DNA of 64,000 nt from Microbacterium terrisoli (GTDB lineage Bacteria; Actinomycetota; Actinomycetes; Actinomycetales; Microbacteriaceae), in assembly GCF_030866805.1 (NCBI RefSeq), contig NZ_CP133019.1, positions 2,108,001-2,172,000 of the forward strand, in the 5' to 3' direction. The translations under genes and the position numbers were made by a program. Under the pieces are notes generated by a model. It searched no databases, was not told the origin of the DNA, and saw nothing but the letters and a program-made list of their open reading frames with translations. Positions 34,663 to 43,512 of the stretch are shown here, in pieces; within the stretch, counting starts at the first letter, position 1; every line of letters begins with the position of its first letter.

Positions 34663-35286
34663 TCAGCGCTCGGCGCGCGTCGTGGTGCCCATCGCGTTCA
34701 GCCGTTCCCACAGCGCGTCGGCCTGTGCGCGCGTCTGATCGAGCGTGCCGGACGTGTCGATCACCACGTCTGCCACCGCCAGTCGTTCCGGGTCGCCGAC
34801 CTGCGCATCGATCCGAGCCCAGGCCTCCTCCGGCGCCATGCCCCGCAGCGTCACGAGCCGCTCGGCGCGCAGCGGCGCCGGGGCGTGGGCGACGACGATC
34901 AGATCCCACTCGTCCGTACGGCCGCTCTCCACCAGCAGCGGCACGTCATAGACGATGACCGCGCGGGGGTCCGCCGCCCGGGCTGCGGCGAACCTGCGCG
35001 CGGACTCGGCCGCGACGGCGGGATGCACGATCGCGTTCAGCCGTGCGACGCGGTCGGGGTGGCCGAACACGCGGGCACCCAGCCGTGCACGTGCCAGCGA
35101 TCCGTCCGCCTCGATGACGTCCGAGCCGAACTCCTCGGCGATGCCGGCCAGCACCGGCGAGCCGGGATTCTGCACGTCGCGCACGACGGCATCGGCGTCG
35201 ACGACGACCGCTCCGTGCTCGGCGAGACGCGCGGCCACCGTGGACTTGCCGGACGCGATTCCGCCCGTGAGTGCGATGAGAGGCAT
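34663..35286 (-). CDS. coaE: Dephospho-CoA kinase
   Basis: This enzyme phosphorylates dephospho-CoA in the last step of CoA synthesis. The 207 aa protein has the P loop LTGGIASGKSTVAARLAE at the N terminus, VVDADAVVRDV, LNAIVHPAV and YDVPLLVESG, all CoaE blocks. It is upstream of uvrB by 48 bp and diverges from the first response regulator gene. It is the full-length prokaryotic form without the C-terminal fusion found in some mycobacteria. Confidence 0.95.
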   Translation of the reverse strand: MPLIALTGGIASGKSTVAARLAEHGAVVVDADAVVRDVQNPGSPVLAGIAEEFGSDVIEADGSLARARLGARVFGHPDRVARLNAIVHPAVAAESARRFAAARAADPRAVIVYDVPLLVESGRTDEWDLIVVAHAPAPLRAERLVTLRGMAPEEAWARIDAQVGDPERLAVADVVIDTSGTLDQTRAQADALWERLNAMGTTTRAER

Positions 35287-35356
35287 GCAACGAGGATGCC
35301 ACGGTCGCCGGCTCCGAGATGACGCCGCAAGACGCGCATCAGCCCGATTTCTTCGC

Positions 35357-35362
35357 TATCCT
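35357..35362 (+). promoter_or_regulatory. -10 element for the first response regulator
   Basis: TATCCT, continuing GGC, lies 66 nt before the GTG. The second regulator has the same TATCCTGGC string 61 nt before its start (38257), so the promoter was probably duplicated with the gene. Confidence 0.5.
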
Positions 35363-35422
35363 GGCGGCAGGTCGATCCTCGCGTCGCTGTGGGAGCGGAT
35401 GCGCGGCCACTGGGGAGGTCAC

Positions 35423-36166
35423 GTGTTGGATACGCGCCGCGCCGTCGTCATCGAGGACGAACAGGACATCCGTGTCCTGCTGGCGACCGTACTGGAACAG
35501 GCAGGATTCGAGGTCTCGACCGCGGGCGGCGGTCGAGAGGGGCTCGCACTCGTGCAGAGCACGGAGCCGCTGGTCACAACGGTCGATCTGCACATGCCGG
35601 GGATGGACGGGATCGAAACGGCGCGCCGCATCCGCGCCGTCAGCCCCACGTATCTGGTCATGATCAGCGCGAGCACGGACGAGATCGACACCCTGCAGGG
35701 ACTCGAGGCCGGCGCCGACGACTACATCGCGAAGCCCTTCCGGCCGCGCGAACTGCGGGCGCGGATCGAAGCCATGCTCCGCAGGCCGCGCACACACAAC
35801 TCCGCCCCGCCCGCCCCCGCATCGGCCGCTGCAGACTCGCAGTGGCTGGATCATCGCGGCCTGCGCCTGCACCCGCAGATGCGCATCGCCTCGGTCGACG
35901 GCCGTGAGCTGGATCTGACCCGCAGCGAGTTCGACATCCTCGCCGACCTGCTGAACTCCGGGCGGCGCGTCCGCTCGAAGAGCGAGCTCGCGCTGATGCT
36001 GCGCGGCAGTCAGCACGGCTCGACGACCTTCGTCAGCGACAATGACGCGCGCGCGATCGAGGTGCACATGGCGAACCTGCGCCGCAAGCTCGGCGACACA
36101 GCATCCCAGCCGCGGTGGATCGAGACCGTCCGCGGTGTCGGCTATCGGCTCTCGGCGGCCGTCTGA
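35423..36166 (+). CDS. OmpR/PhoB-type response regulator 1
   Basis: A two-component DNA-binding regulator of 247 aa. The receiver domain has the acidic pair in VVIEDEQD, phospho-acceptor Asp55 in DLHMPGMDG, Ser in MISAS and Lys in AKPFRPREL. The C-terminal winged helix has LTRSEFDILADLL and EVHMANLRRKLG, then WIETVRGVGYRL. GTG 35423 follows GGGGAGGTCAC. It lies directly upstream of the TasA-like/SipW operon and is closely related to the regulator just downstream. The likely target is the 11-bp repeat array at 36183-36247, and the likely partner kinase is encoded at 40265-41974; both are inference. Confidence 0.9.
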   Translation: MLDTRRAVVIEDEQDIRVLLATVLEQAGFEVSTAGGGREGLALVQSTEPLVTTVDLHMPGMDGIETARRIRAVSPTYLVMISASTDEIDTLQGLEAGADDYIAKPFRPRELRARIEAMLRRPRTHNSAPPAPASAAADSQWLDHRGLRLHPQMRIASVDGRELDLTRSEFDILADLLNSGRRVRSKSELALMLRGSQHGSTTFVSDNDARAIEVHMANLRRKLGDTASQPRWIETVRGVGYRLSAAV

Positions 36167-36182
36167 GGATTCGCGGCTCCTG

Positions 36183-36247
36183 CTCAGGATCACCTCAAGA
36201 TCACAACCCTGAGATCTGCTTGAGGGCTGGTTGAGGCCCGATTGAGG
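36183..36247 (+). promoter_or_regulatory. 11-bp direct-repeat array (putative response-regulator operator)
   Basis: Two tandem 11-mers, CTCAGGATCAC and CTCAAGATCAC (36183-36204), are followed by three TTGAGG units at 36220, 36231 and 36242, spaced exactly 11 bp. CTCAA is the complement of TTGAG, so the two blocks face each other. Direct repeats at 11-bp spacing are the usual binding mode of OmpR/PhoB-family regulators. The array ends ~90 bp before the TasA-like ATG, with the last unit near the expected -35. Confidence 0.65.
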
Positions 36248-36336
36248 CGGCCTGCATACCTTCGGGTTATCGCGGTGCAGCACCCGGATCCCCCGGGCAT
36301 GGCCTGCTCCGCCACGACTCAGCCCGAAAGGCAGAC

Positions 36337-36885
36337 ATGACCAAGCAGCTCACGACCCGCGCCGCGCGCCGGTCCTCCCGCACCACCACGCGTCGCCCGA
36401 TCGTCGCGGGCGCGCTCGCCCTGCTGGCCGTGGGCGGTGTCGGCGCAGCCGTCACCAGCGCGGCCTGGACCGACAACGTGTTCTTCGCCGCACCGGCCCA
36501 GGCCGCGACGTTCGACCTGCAGGGGTCGCTCGACAACAGCACCTGGGTGCAGTCCGACAATGCCGACGGCGTGCAGCTGGACGTCCCCGCCTCGACCTTC
36601 GCGAACCTGCTTCCAGGACAGACCCGCACCGTGACCGTGTACGTCAAGAACGTCGGCACCGCGAATGCCGCGGTCACGGCCACCGCGGCATGGGCGACGG
36701 GCAGCACCTTCACCACGGCGCCCGGCCTGTCGGTCGCGCCGGCGTCCACGGACCTCACCGCGACGGGGGCCGGCCAGTCGACGGCGATCGCCCTGACGGT
36801 CACCGCTCCCGCCGACTGGGCCGCCAGCAACCAGGGCAAGGCCGGCGCCGTCACGGTCACCGTCGCCGGCACCGCCACGGACTGA
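36337..36885 (+). CDS. TasA-like secreted protein 1 (SipW-type signal peptide)
   Basis: A 182 aa exported protein. A basic Arg/Thr-rich N-region is followed by the hydrophobic stretch IVAGALALLAVGGVGAAV and then TSAAWTDN, the pattern of SipW-processed camelysin/TasA precursors. The mature part is Thr/Ala/Val-rich and beta-like (TVTVYVKNVGTANAAVTATA), lacks Cys, and resembles TasA-type fibre or spore-coat proteins only in general design. The ATG follows GAAAGGCAGAC. It is the first gene of a three-gene operon with its signal peptidase. A role as a surface fibre subunit is inferred. Confidence 0.85.
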   Translation: MTKQLTTRAARRSSRTTTRRPIVAGALALLAVGGVGAAVTSAAWTDNVFFAAPAQAATFDLQGSLDNSTWVQSDNADGVQLDVPASTFANLLPGQTRTVTVYVKNVGTANAAVTATAAWATGSTFTTAPGLSVAPASTDLTATGAGQSTAIALTVTAPADWAASNQGKAGAVTVTVAGTATD

Positions 36886-36917
36886 GCGTCCGCGCACTGC
36901 CTCCCTCGTATCCGAGC

Positions 36918-37550
36918 ATGAACAGAAATGAGCGCAACATGATCGCTGTGCACCGCGTCGCGGTCCTCCTGCTGTGGGTCCTGGCGACCGTGGGCATTGC
37001 CTGCGGGATCGTCTGGGGCGCCACCGCCGCCGGCCTGATCAAGCCACTCATCGTGATCTCGGGTTCGATGGAGCCGCACATCATGACCGGCGACCTCGTC
37101 GTCGACACATCCGTCGATGCGCGCGGGCTCTCGGTCGGAGACGTCGTGAGCCTGCCGAGCACCCAGACGCACGATCTGGTCACGCACCGCGTCCAGTCGA
37201 TCACGCCCGAGGGCGCAGGCTTCGCGGTCACACTCAAAGGCGACAACAACCGATTCGCAGACGCGGTCGCCTACCACGTCGGCGGTCAGGTGTGGGCACC
37301 GCGGCTGCGCCTGCCCGGGGCGGGCGCGGCGATCGAACGGATGACCTCGCCGCAGGCGATGTTCGGTCTGCTCGTGGGCGTCGCCGCCCTGGTCGGCCTC
37401 GCCTGGCTCACCACGCCGGTCACGCGCCGCGAGCACGGCGACGACGGCGAGCACGGCGACGACGGCGGAGCGGAGACCCCTCTGGATGACACACTCCCCG
37501 TGGGTTCGCGACGCGAGCGGCGCGAACTCGCGGGAGCCGCGGCATCGTGA
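36918..37550 (+). CDS. sipW: Signal peptidase I, SipW/ER type
   Basis: This membrane peptidase of 210 aa has the Ser-His (ER-like) catalytic arrangement, not the bacterial Ser-Lys one. Ser50 lies in ISGSMEPHIMTGD, His90 in HDLVTHRV, and the downstream acidic motif is KGDNNRFAD. Helices flank it at the N terminus (VAVLLLWVLATVGIACG) and at ~150-172. The acidic C-terminal tail contains REHGDDGEHGDDGG. It very likely cleaves the TasA-like proteins encoded on both sides. ATG 36918 is taken; ATG 36939 is possible. The stop overlaps the next GTG by 4 bp. Confidence 0.9.
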   Translation: MNRNERNMIAVHRVAVLLLWVLATVGIACGIVWGATAAGLIKPLIVISGSMEPHIMTGDLVVDTSVDARGLSVGDVVSLPSTQTHDLVTHRVQSITPEGAGFAVTLKGDNNRFADAVAYHVGGQVWAPRLRLPGAGAAIERMTSPQAMFGLLVGVAALVGLAWLTTPVTRREHGDDGEHGDDGGAETPLDDTLPVGSRRERRELAGAAAS

Positions 37551-38209
37551 ACCCGAGCACGATCGCGGCCGCCGTGCGCCGGGCGGTGGGGCGAGGCAGC
37601 AGAGGGACTGCCCCCCGCCGTCCGGCGCGCCTGCGAGACACGTCCCGGTGGCCGGCATGGGGAGGCCGGGCACCGGGATGGGCCGCTCTCGCCTCGGTCG
37701 TCGTCGCCGTTGTGGTGACGCTTGCGACCGCGACAGGCATCGCCGCAACAGGTGCGGCGTGGACCGACCGCGCGTTCGCATCGGCCCCGGTCTCGGCCGG
37801 ATCGTGGCCTGCTTACGGCTCGTGCACTGCCATGACCGCGCAGGACGCGCCGGTGGGAACCTGCGCGATCACCGACATGAGGTACGACGGCCGCGGCGGC
37901 ACCAACAAGCACACCCGCGACTACTCCCTCACCTTCACGGTCTCGGCACCGGCAGCCACGTCGTACATCACGGTGTCGACAGACCTGTCCACCGCAACCG
38001 TCGGGACCGATTCCAGCGTGGGGCCGTGGAACTGGACGACTGCCGTCACCGGGTCCGGGACGCAGTTCACACCGACGTCGGCATGTGCGGCTCTGCCTCT
38101 GCTGACAGGTCGCACGATCGCCGGGTGGGACTGGTCGGGCAGCCCCGAGGTGTCGCTTTCGCTGGCCGACTCGCGGTCCGCTCAAACCGGTCGTCCCACC
38201 TGCTCATGA
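37547..38209 (+). CDS. TasA-like secreted protein 2 (SipW-type signal peptide)
   Basis: A 220 aa exported protein with a long basic N-region (~40 residues), a hydrophobic segment (ALASVVVAVVVTLATATGIA) and TGAAWTDRAFA, matching the AAWTD processing region of the first TasA-like protein. The mature part has four Cys (GSCTAMTAQ, GTCAIT, SACAAL and the terminal Cys), so it may be disulfide-stabilised; protein 1 has none. GTG 37547 overlaps the peptidase stop. It may be an anchor or minor subunit; this is speculative. Confidence 0.83.
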   Translation: MNPSTIAAAVRRAVGRGSRGTAPRRPARLRDTSRWPAWGGRAPGWAALASVVVAVVVTLATATGIAATGAAWTDRAFASAPVSAGSWPAYGSCTAMTAQDAPVGTCAITDMRYDGRGGTNKHTRDYSLTFTVSAPAATSYITVSTDLSTATVGTDSSVGPWNWTTAVTGSGTQFTPTSACAALPLLTGRTIAGWDWSGSPEVSLSLADSRSAQTGRPTCS

Positions 38210-38256
38210 AAGGCGGCGCCCGTGCCTGGTAGAGCATTCCGTCACGCGTTCTGGGA

Positions 38257-38262
38257 TATCCT
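38257..38262 (+). promoter_or_regulatory. -10 element for the second response regulator
   Basis: GATATCCTGGC contains TATCCT, 61 nt upstream of the GTG. The first regulator has the same string. A GC-rich hairpin-capable leader (CGCCTCGGCCCGGGAGG region) follows. Confidence 0.45.
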
Positions 38263-38317
38263 GGCCGATGTCGCGGAGCCGAACTCGCCGGGCGCCTCGG
38301 CCCGGGAGGGGGATTTC

Positions 38318-39100
38318 GTGGATGCGAGACGCGTCGCCGTGGTCATCGAGGACGAGGCCGACATCCGGTCGCTTCTGTCCGACGTGCTCGAACAGGCCGG
38401 ATTCACCGTGCACAGCTCGGGCACGGGCGCCGAGGGGGTCGAGCTCGTCCGCGAGGTGCACCCGGTGGTGACGACCCTCGATGTGAACATGCCGGGGATG
38501 GACGGTTTCGAGGCCACACGCCGCATCCGTGCCATCAGCACGACACTCATCGTCATGCTGACCGCGCGAACCGAAGAGATCGACGCCCTGCAGGGGCTGG
38601 ATGCCGGTGCCGACGACTACGTCACCAAGCCGTTCCGCCCACGGGAGTTCCGTGCGCGCATCGAGGCCATGCTGCGCCGGTCGCGCATGGGCCTTCCCGA
38701 GACGCCGCCCGCCGAAGTCGGCGCGCCGCCGCGCGTCGACGCGCCATCCCAGACGGCGGTCGACCCCGACGGCGCCGACTGGCTCGAACATCACGGACTG
38801 CGGCTCAGCATCGGCATGCGCCTGGCCACCGTCGACGGGGTTCCGCTGGAGCTGACCCGCAGCGAGTTCGACATCCTCGCCGAACTGCTGTCGGCTCGGC
38901 GGCGCGTCATCGGCAAGGGCGAACTGGCCCTGATTCTGCGCGGCGATCGGTACACCGGCAGCGAGTACATCAGCGAAAGCGACTCCCGGGTGATCGAGGT
39001 GCACATGGCCAACCTCCGGCGCAAGCTCGGCGAGTCACCCGCACGACCGCGATGGATCGAGACGGTACGCGGCGTGGGCTACCGCATCACGGCTCCCTGA
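38318..39100 (+). CDS. OmpR/PhoB-type response regulator 2
   Basis: A 260 aa paralogue of regulator 1. The receiver has VVIEDEADIR, phospho-acceptor Asp55 in DVNMPGMDGFE, Thr in MLTAR and TKPFRPREF. A linker rich in Pro/Ala joins it to the winged helix with LTRSEFDILAELL and EVHMANLRRKLG, nearly identical to regulator 1 in the recognition helix. GTG 38318 follows GGAGGGGGATTTC. Its 3' end overlaps the GGDEF-like gene on the other strand by 14 bp. It probably reads the same or similar operators as regulator 1. Confidence 0.9.
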   Translation: MDARRVAVVIEDEADIRSLLSDVLEQAGFTVHSSGTGAEGVELVREVHPVVTTLDVNMPGMDGFEATRRIRAISTTLIVMLTARTEEIDALQGLDAGADDYVTKPFRPREFRARIEAMLRRSRMGLPETPPAEVGAPPRVDAPSQTAVDPDGADWLEHHGLRLSIGMRLATVDGVPLELTRSEFDILAELLSARRRVIGKGELALILRGDRYTGSEYISESDSRVIEVHMANLRRKLGESPARPRWIETVRGVGYRITAP

Positions 39101-40268
39101 CGTCCTCCGCCACGATGACGACGCCGACACTCCTCGAGGCGCGCAGTCCCGCATCCTCCGCGCTGGCGACGATGTCTTCAGCAGTCCCGCCGCCCGGCTC
39201 TGAAAGACTCATTCCCACGCCGACCACCGGCACGATGCCGCCGCTGACACGCCCGAGCACGTCGACCAGGCCGCGGTAGAGCTGCCCGGCCAGACGCCGG
39301 GCGTCGGGCTCGGACGAGGCGTGGAACGCGGTCAGCATGCCCGTCGCCCCGTCCTCGCCAATGAGGGACAGCGCCGGCATGAGCCGGGCGATGCCGTCAC
39401 GACAGGCCTGCGCCACGCTGTGCGCGATCTCGTCGCCGAATGCCGTCGCGATCTGCGGCAGGTCGTCGATGCGCACCGCCACGACCGCGATCTGCTCGCC
39501 CCGAGCAGACGCGCGACCCAGCGCCTGGTCGAGGACCCGCAGGAACGACGCGCGCGGCAGGATGCCGCCCGTCCCCAGAAGAGAGACGGATGCCGTCAGC
39601 AGCGGCCCACGCTCTGCCGCGCGGTCCGCGCGCAGCACCGAGGTGACCACCACCGCCACGATCGTCAGGATCACGGTGAGGATGCTGGCCGCGGCGACGC
39701 CGAAGTACGTGTTGAACACGTCGCTGTCGAAGCCCGCGATCAGCACCACGACCACACGGCCGACATAGAACAGCGACTGCAGTCCGAGCACGACGGCCAG
39801 GGCCCGTGCGGTCCGGTAACGGCCCATTTCCCCGCGCAGAGCCTCCGCTGCACCCAGCCCCGCGAACACCATGAGCGCCAAGAACATCCACAGCGCGCCC
39901 GCCCAAGAACCGGCATCCGGGCCGGCGAGCACCACTGCCGCCGATGCGCCGACGGCGGCTCCGGCCACCACCAGAGAGGTGGCCGACATGCGCCGAGCGT
40001 TGAAGTAGCGGCATCCGAGCCACATGCATCCGGTGCCCGAGACGAACGTCGCGTTGCCGATCACCACGCTCCACATCGCCTGCGGATCGTAGGCCCAGAC
40101 CATGTACAAGAGTGTCGTGAGCATCGCGCCGAGGAACCCGAGCGACCAGACCCGCCCCGCCCCGTCGTCTCGCCGCAGAAGCGTCTCAGCGATGAAGAAC
40201 ACGCCGCTGACCACCACCACGAGCGCCGTCGCGAACGACAGCGTCACCTGATCGAGCACCATCGTCAC
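39087..40268 (-). CDS. Membrane protein with degenerate GGDEF domain
   Basis: A 393 aa protein with about seven helices in the first ~215 residues and a C-terminal domain resembling GGDEF diguanylate cyclases ([40 protein letters not shown]). The active-site loop reads LIGEDGATG where GG(D/E)EF is expected, so catalysis is unlikely. It may bind a nucleotide or act as a structural sensor. GTG 40268 overlaps the sensor-kinase stop by 4 bp, so the two are coexpressed. Confidence 0.82.
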   Translation of the reverse strand: MTMVLDQVTLSFATALVVVVSGVFFIAETLLRRDDGAGRVWSLGFLGAMLTTLLYMVWAYDPQAMWSVVIGNATFVSGTGCMWLGCRYFNARRMSATSLVVAGAAVGASAAVVLAGPDAGSWAGALWMFLALMVFAGLGAAEALRGEMGRYRTARALAVVLGLQSLFYVGRVVVVLIAGFDSDVFNTYFGVAAASILTVILTIVAVVVTSVLRADRAAERGPLLTASVSLLGTGGILPRASFLRVLDQALGRASARGEQIAVVAVRIDDLPQIATAFGDEIAHSVAQACRDGIARLMPALSLIGEDGATGMLTAFHASSEPDARRLAGQLYRGLVDVLGRVSGGIVPVVGVGMSLSEPGGGTAEDIVASAEDAGLRASRSVGVVIVAEDVREP

Positions 40269-41974
40269 TCCCCCTCCGCCTCGGACCTGCCCACCGCAGA
40301 CTCCTCCCCCGGCCGCCGGATCGCCACACGCGGGGCCGGCGCAGCGGCAGCACGCGTCGCGGGAAGCCGCACCATGAACGTCGACCCCACCTGCGCGGTG
40401 CTGCGCACCGTGATGTCGCCACCGTGGGCGCGCGCCAGCTGCCGACTGATCGCGAGCCCGAGTCCGGTGCCCTTGCGACCACCGGAACGGATGCTCTCGG
40501 CGCGATAGAAGCGTTCGAACAGCCCCGCCATCTCGGTCTCGGTCATGCCGATCCCCGTGTCACGGACGAGGATCCAGGTCGAATCCCCGTCCGTGGTGCA
40601 CCCGATGGTCACCGTCCCACCCGCTCTGTTGTACTTGATGGCGTTGACGATCAGGTTATCCATGATCTGACGGACGCGCTGCGGGTCGACGTATGCCGAG
40701 GCCGGCTCCACCCCCGCGGTATCCAGCGCGACCCCTGCCTCCTGCGCACGGGGAAGCAGGGACTCGACGGCCGCTTCCACGATCTCGGCCACGTCCGCAT
40801 CCTCGGGCTCGATCGTGAGGTCCACGGACCGGCGGGAGTCCGCGGACGCCACGAGGATGTCCGCGATGATGCCGAGCAGGCGCTCCGCATTGCGTTCGGC
40901 GATCTCGAGCCCGCGACGGGCCGTCGCCGGCACGTCCGGATCGTCGATCGCCAGGTCCAGATACCCGAGGATGGAGGTGAGCGGAGTGCGCAGTTCGTGC
41001 GAGACGGACGCGACCAGCTCATCGCGTGCGCGCATGGCGCGCAGCTCGCGGGTGACATCCCTCGACGCGAGCACGGCACCGGCATCCGCGCCGGTCGCGT
41101 CCCGCACACGGCGCACAGAGATCTCGAGCGCGATGCTGTCGGCCCCTACGTCGCCGAACCACAGCACCTGACCGTCGAAGGCCTCGCCGCGCAGCGCCCT
41201 CTCCAGCGGCATCTCGTCGGGATGCAGCGGCGTGACGCCATCGTCGGCGTACACCCGCAGACCGTCGCCCGCTGCTCTGCGGATCAGTGCGCGCTGAAGC
41301 TGGGCCGGCGTCTCGTTCGCGATCGAGACGGCGCCGTCCTGCGCAATGCGGATGAGGCCGAAGCCCACGGCCTCGATGAGCTCGGCGAGTTCCTGCTCCT
41401 GTCGGCGGGAACGCTCGAGCGACTGTGCGAGCACGCGAGCCTGCTTGTTCAGCAGCGCCCGCTGCGCCGCCGTGCGGCGGGCGGTGAGATAGCTCGCACC
41501 ACTCACGCTGATCACCACGAGCGGAAGCAGGACGAGCGAGTAGCCGGTCACCTTGCCGGGCTGGAGCCAGACGGTCAGGGCGAAGGCCGCGAGGATCATG
41601 ATCGTCCCGCCCACTGCACCCACCAGCGCATACGTCGAGGCCAGCCACATCGCCGGGAACACCCAGAGCAGGCCCACGCCCGACGCCGGCTCGCCGATCC
41701 GCATCACCGTGATCGCGACGATGTCCGTCAGCGGCACGAGCGCGAGCCACATCGCGCCGATGCGGTTCCACGGCACGACAAGGGCGACTCCGGTCGCGAC
41801 GAACACCATGGCGATCCCGACGAAGAAGAGGCTCTCGCCCGCGGAATGCGGCGAGAACGCCGTCAGCATCGCCGTGATGAGCACGACGAACCCGAGCAGC
41901 AGCTGGTTCAGTGCCGCCACGCGCGCGAACGTGCGATCGGGGCCGTCGCCCTCGAATCTGATCAGACCGCCCAT
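40265..41974 (-). CDS. Membrane sensor histidine kinase with PAS-like domain
   Basis: A 569 aa kinase. About six helices occupy residues 15-165, a coiled segment follows, then a PAS-like region (~200-310). HisKA has phospho-acceptor His326 in [17 protein letters not shown]. The ATPase domain shows the N box [11 protein letters not shown], the G1 box VRDTGIGM and the G2 region [12 protein letters not shown]. It is probably the partner of the two regulators encoded at 35.4 and 38.3 kb, the only ones in the window; this is inferred from location. It starts 6 nt behind TAGCGT. Confidence 0.92.
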   Translation of the reverse strand: MGGLIRFEGDGPDRTFARVAALNQLLLGFVVLITAMLTAFSPHSAGESLFFVGIAMVFVATGVALVVPWNRIGAMWLALVPLTDIVAITVMRIGEPASGVGLLWVFPAMWLASTYALVGAVGGTIMILAAFALTVWLQPGKVTGYSLVLLPLVVISVSGASYLTARRTAAQRALLNKQARVLAQSLERSRRQEQELAELIEAVGFGLIRIAQDGAVSIANETPAQLQRALIRRAAGDGLRVYADDGVTPLHPDEMPLERALRGEAFDGQVLWFGDVGADSIALEISVRRVRDATGADAGAVLASRDVTRELRAMRARDELVASVSHELRTPLTSILGYLDLAIDDPDVPATARRGLEIAERNAERLLGIIADILVASADSRRSVDLTIEPEDADVAEIVEAAVESLLPRAQEAGVALDTAGVEPASAYVDPQRVRQIMDNLIVNAIKYNRAGGTVTIGCTTDGDSTWILVRDTGIGMTETEMAGLFERFYRAESIRSGGRKGTGLGLAISRQLARAHGGDITVRSTAQVGSTFMVRLPATRAAAAPAPRVAIRRPGEESAVGRSEAEGE

Positions 41975-41980
41975 ACCGTG

Positions 41981-41986
41981 ACGCTA
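41981..41986 (-). promoter_or_regulatory. -10 element for the sensor kinase operon
   Basis: TAGCGT, 6 nt (CACGGT), then the ATG at 41974. The spacing predicts a leaderless mRNA, and no ribosome site is present. Confidence 0.5.
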
Positions 41987-42003
41987 TCGCGACACAGACG
42001 AAT

Positions 42004-42037
42004 GAGGGGGTCGGAACCCGCAGGTTCCGACCCCCTC
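42004..42037 (-). terminator. rpsA: Strong hairpin terminator after rpsA
   Basis: Perfect 15-bp arms (GAGGGGGTCGGAACC and its complement) flank a 4-nt loop. It lies 17 nt past the rpsA stop and just before the sensor-kinase promoter. Confidence 0.8.
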
Positions 42038-42054
42038 GCTCGATGGTGTCCGGA

Positions 42055-43512
42055 TCAGCGACCCGAGAGCTTCTCACGCAGAGCAGCGAGAGCCTCGTCG
42101 TCGGCGAGGGTGCCCGCCGGCGTCGACTCGCTGGAGAACGACGAGGACGGCTGCGCCGCGACCTCGCCGAAGCCGGCGGCCTCGGCCTCGGCGGCCTTGG
42201 CGACCTGCGCCTTGTGCGCCTCCCAGCGGGCCTGGGCTGCAGCGTATTCCTGCTCCCAGGTCTCGCGCTGCTCGTCGAAGCCTTCCTTCCACTGGTTGGT
42301 CTCCGGGTCGAATCCCTCGGGGTACTTGTACTCCCCGTTCTCGTCGTACTCGGTGGCCATGCCGTAGAGGGCCGGGTCGAACTCGGTGCCGAACGGGTCG
42401 ACAGCGTCGTTGGCCTGCTTGAGCGACAGCGAGATGCGACGGCGCTCCAGGTCGATGTCGATGACCTTGATGAAGACCTCTTCACCCACCGAGACGACCT
42501 GCTCGGCCAGCTCGACGTGCTTGCCCGACAGTTCGGAGATGTGCACGAGGCCCTCGATGCCGTCTGCGACGCGCACGAACGCACCGAACGGAACGAGCTT
42601 GGTGACCTTGCCCGGTGCGATCTGGCCGATCGCGTGGGTGCGGGCGAAGATCTGCCACGGGTCCTCCTGCGTCGCCTTCAGCGACAGGGAGACGCGCTCG
42701 CGGTCCAGGTCCACCTCGAGGATCTCGACGGTGACCTCCTGGCCGACCTCGACGACCTCGCTGGCGTGCTCGATGTGCTTCCAGCTGAGCTCGGAGACGT
42801 GGACCAGACCGTCCACGCCGCCCAGGTCGACGAACGCACCGAAGTTGACGATCGACGAGACCGTGCCCTTGCGGACCTGGCCCTTGTGCAGGTTGTTGAG
42901 GAAGTTCGAACGCGACTCGGACTGCGTCTGCTCGAGCAGCGCTCGACGCGACAGCACCACGTTGTTGCGGTTCTTGTCGAGTTCGAGGATCTTCGCCTCG
43001 AGCTCCTGGCCGAGGTACGGCGTCAGATCGCGGACTCGGCGCAGCTCGATGAGCGATGCCGGCAGGAAGCCGCGCAGCCCGATGTCGACGATGAGGCCGC
43101 CCTTGACGACCTCGATCACCTGACCGGTCACGACGCCGTCGTTCTCCTTGATCTTCTCCACGTCGCCCCACGCGCGCTCGTACTGCGCACGCTTCTTGGA
43201 GAGGATGAGACGGCCTTCCTTGTCCTCCTTCTGGAGCACAAGAGCCTCGACCTCGTCGCCGACCTTGACGACCTCGTTCGGGTCGACGTCATGCTTGATG
43301 GAAAGCTCGCGCGAGGGGATGACGCCCTCGGTCTTGAAGCCGACGTCGAGGAGGACCTCGTCGCGGTCGACCTTCACGACGGTTCCTTCGATGAGGTCGC
43401 CGTCGTTGAAGGACTTGATGGTCAGTTCGACCGCGGCCAGGAAGTCCTCGGCAGATCCGATGTCGTTGATCGCGACCTGCTTGGTGGCCGGGGCGGTCGT
43501 TGCGGTAGTCAT
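42055..43512 (-). CDS. rpsA: 30S ribosomal protein S1
   Basis: S1 helps mRNA binding to the ribosome. ATG 43512 follows AAGGACAACC and yields 485 aa starting MTTATTAPATKQVAIND. Four S1 (OB-fold) repeats are visible, for example GTVVKVDRDEVLLDVGFKTEG, GQVIEVVKGGLIVDIGLRGF, GTVSSIVNFGAFVDLGGVDG and KVTKLVPFGAFVRV. A low-complexity, Ala/Glu-rich tail follows. Four repeats are normal for actinobacteria, where a strong Shine-Dalgarno-binding S1 role is less clear. The 225 bp upstream has a possible -10 (GATAACCT region, about 43670). Confidence 0.96.
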   Translation of the reverse strand: MTTATTAPATKQVAINDIGSAEDFLAAVELTIKSFNDGDLIEGTVVKVDRDEVLLDVGFKTEGVIPSRELSIKHDVDPNEVVKVGDEVEALVLQKEDKEGRLILSKKRAQYERAWGDVEKIKENDGVVTGQVIEVVKGGLIVDIGLRGFLPASLIELRRVRDLTPYLGQELEAKILELDKNRNNVVLSRRALLEQTQSESRSNFLNNLHKGQVRKGTVSSIVNFGAFVDLGGVDGLVHVSELSWKHIEHASEVVEVGQEVTVEILEVDLDRERVSLSLKATQEDPWQIFARTHAIGQIAPGKVTKLVPFGAFVRVADGIEGLVHISELSGKHVELAEQVVSVGEEVFIKVIDIDLERRRISLSLKQANDAVDPFGTEFDPALYGMATEYDENGEYKYPEGFDPETNQWKEGFDEQRETWEQEYAAAQARWEAHKAQVAKAAEAEAAGFGEVAAQPSSSFSSESTPAGTLADDEALAALREKLSGR

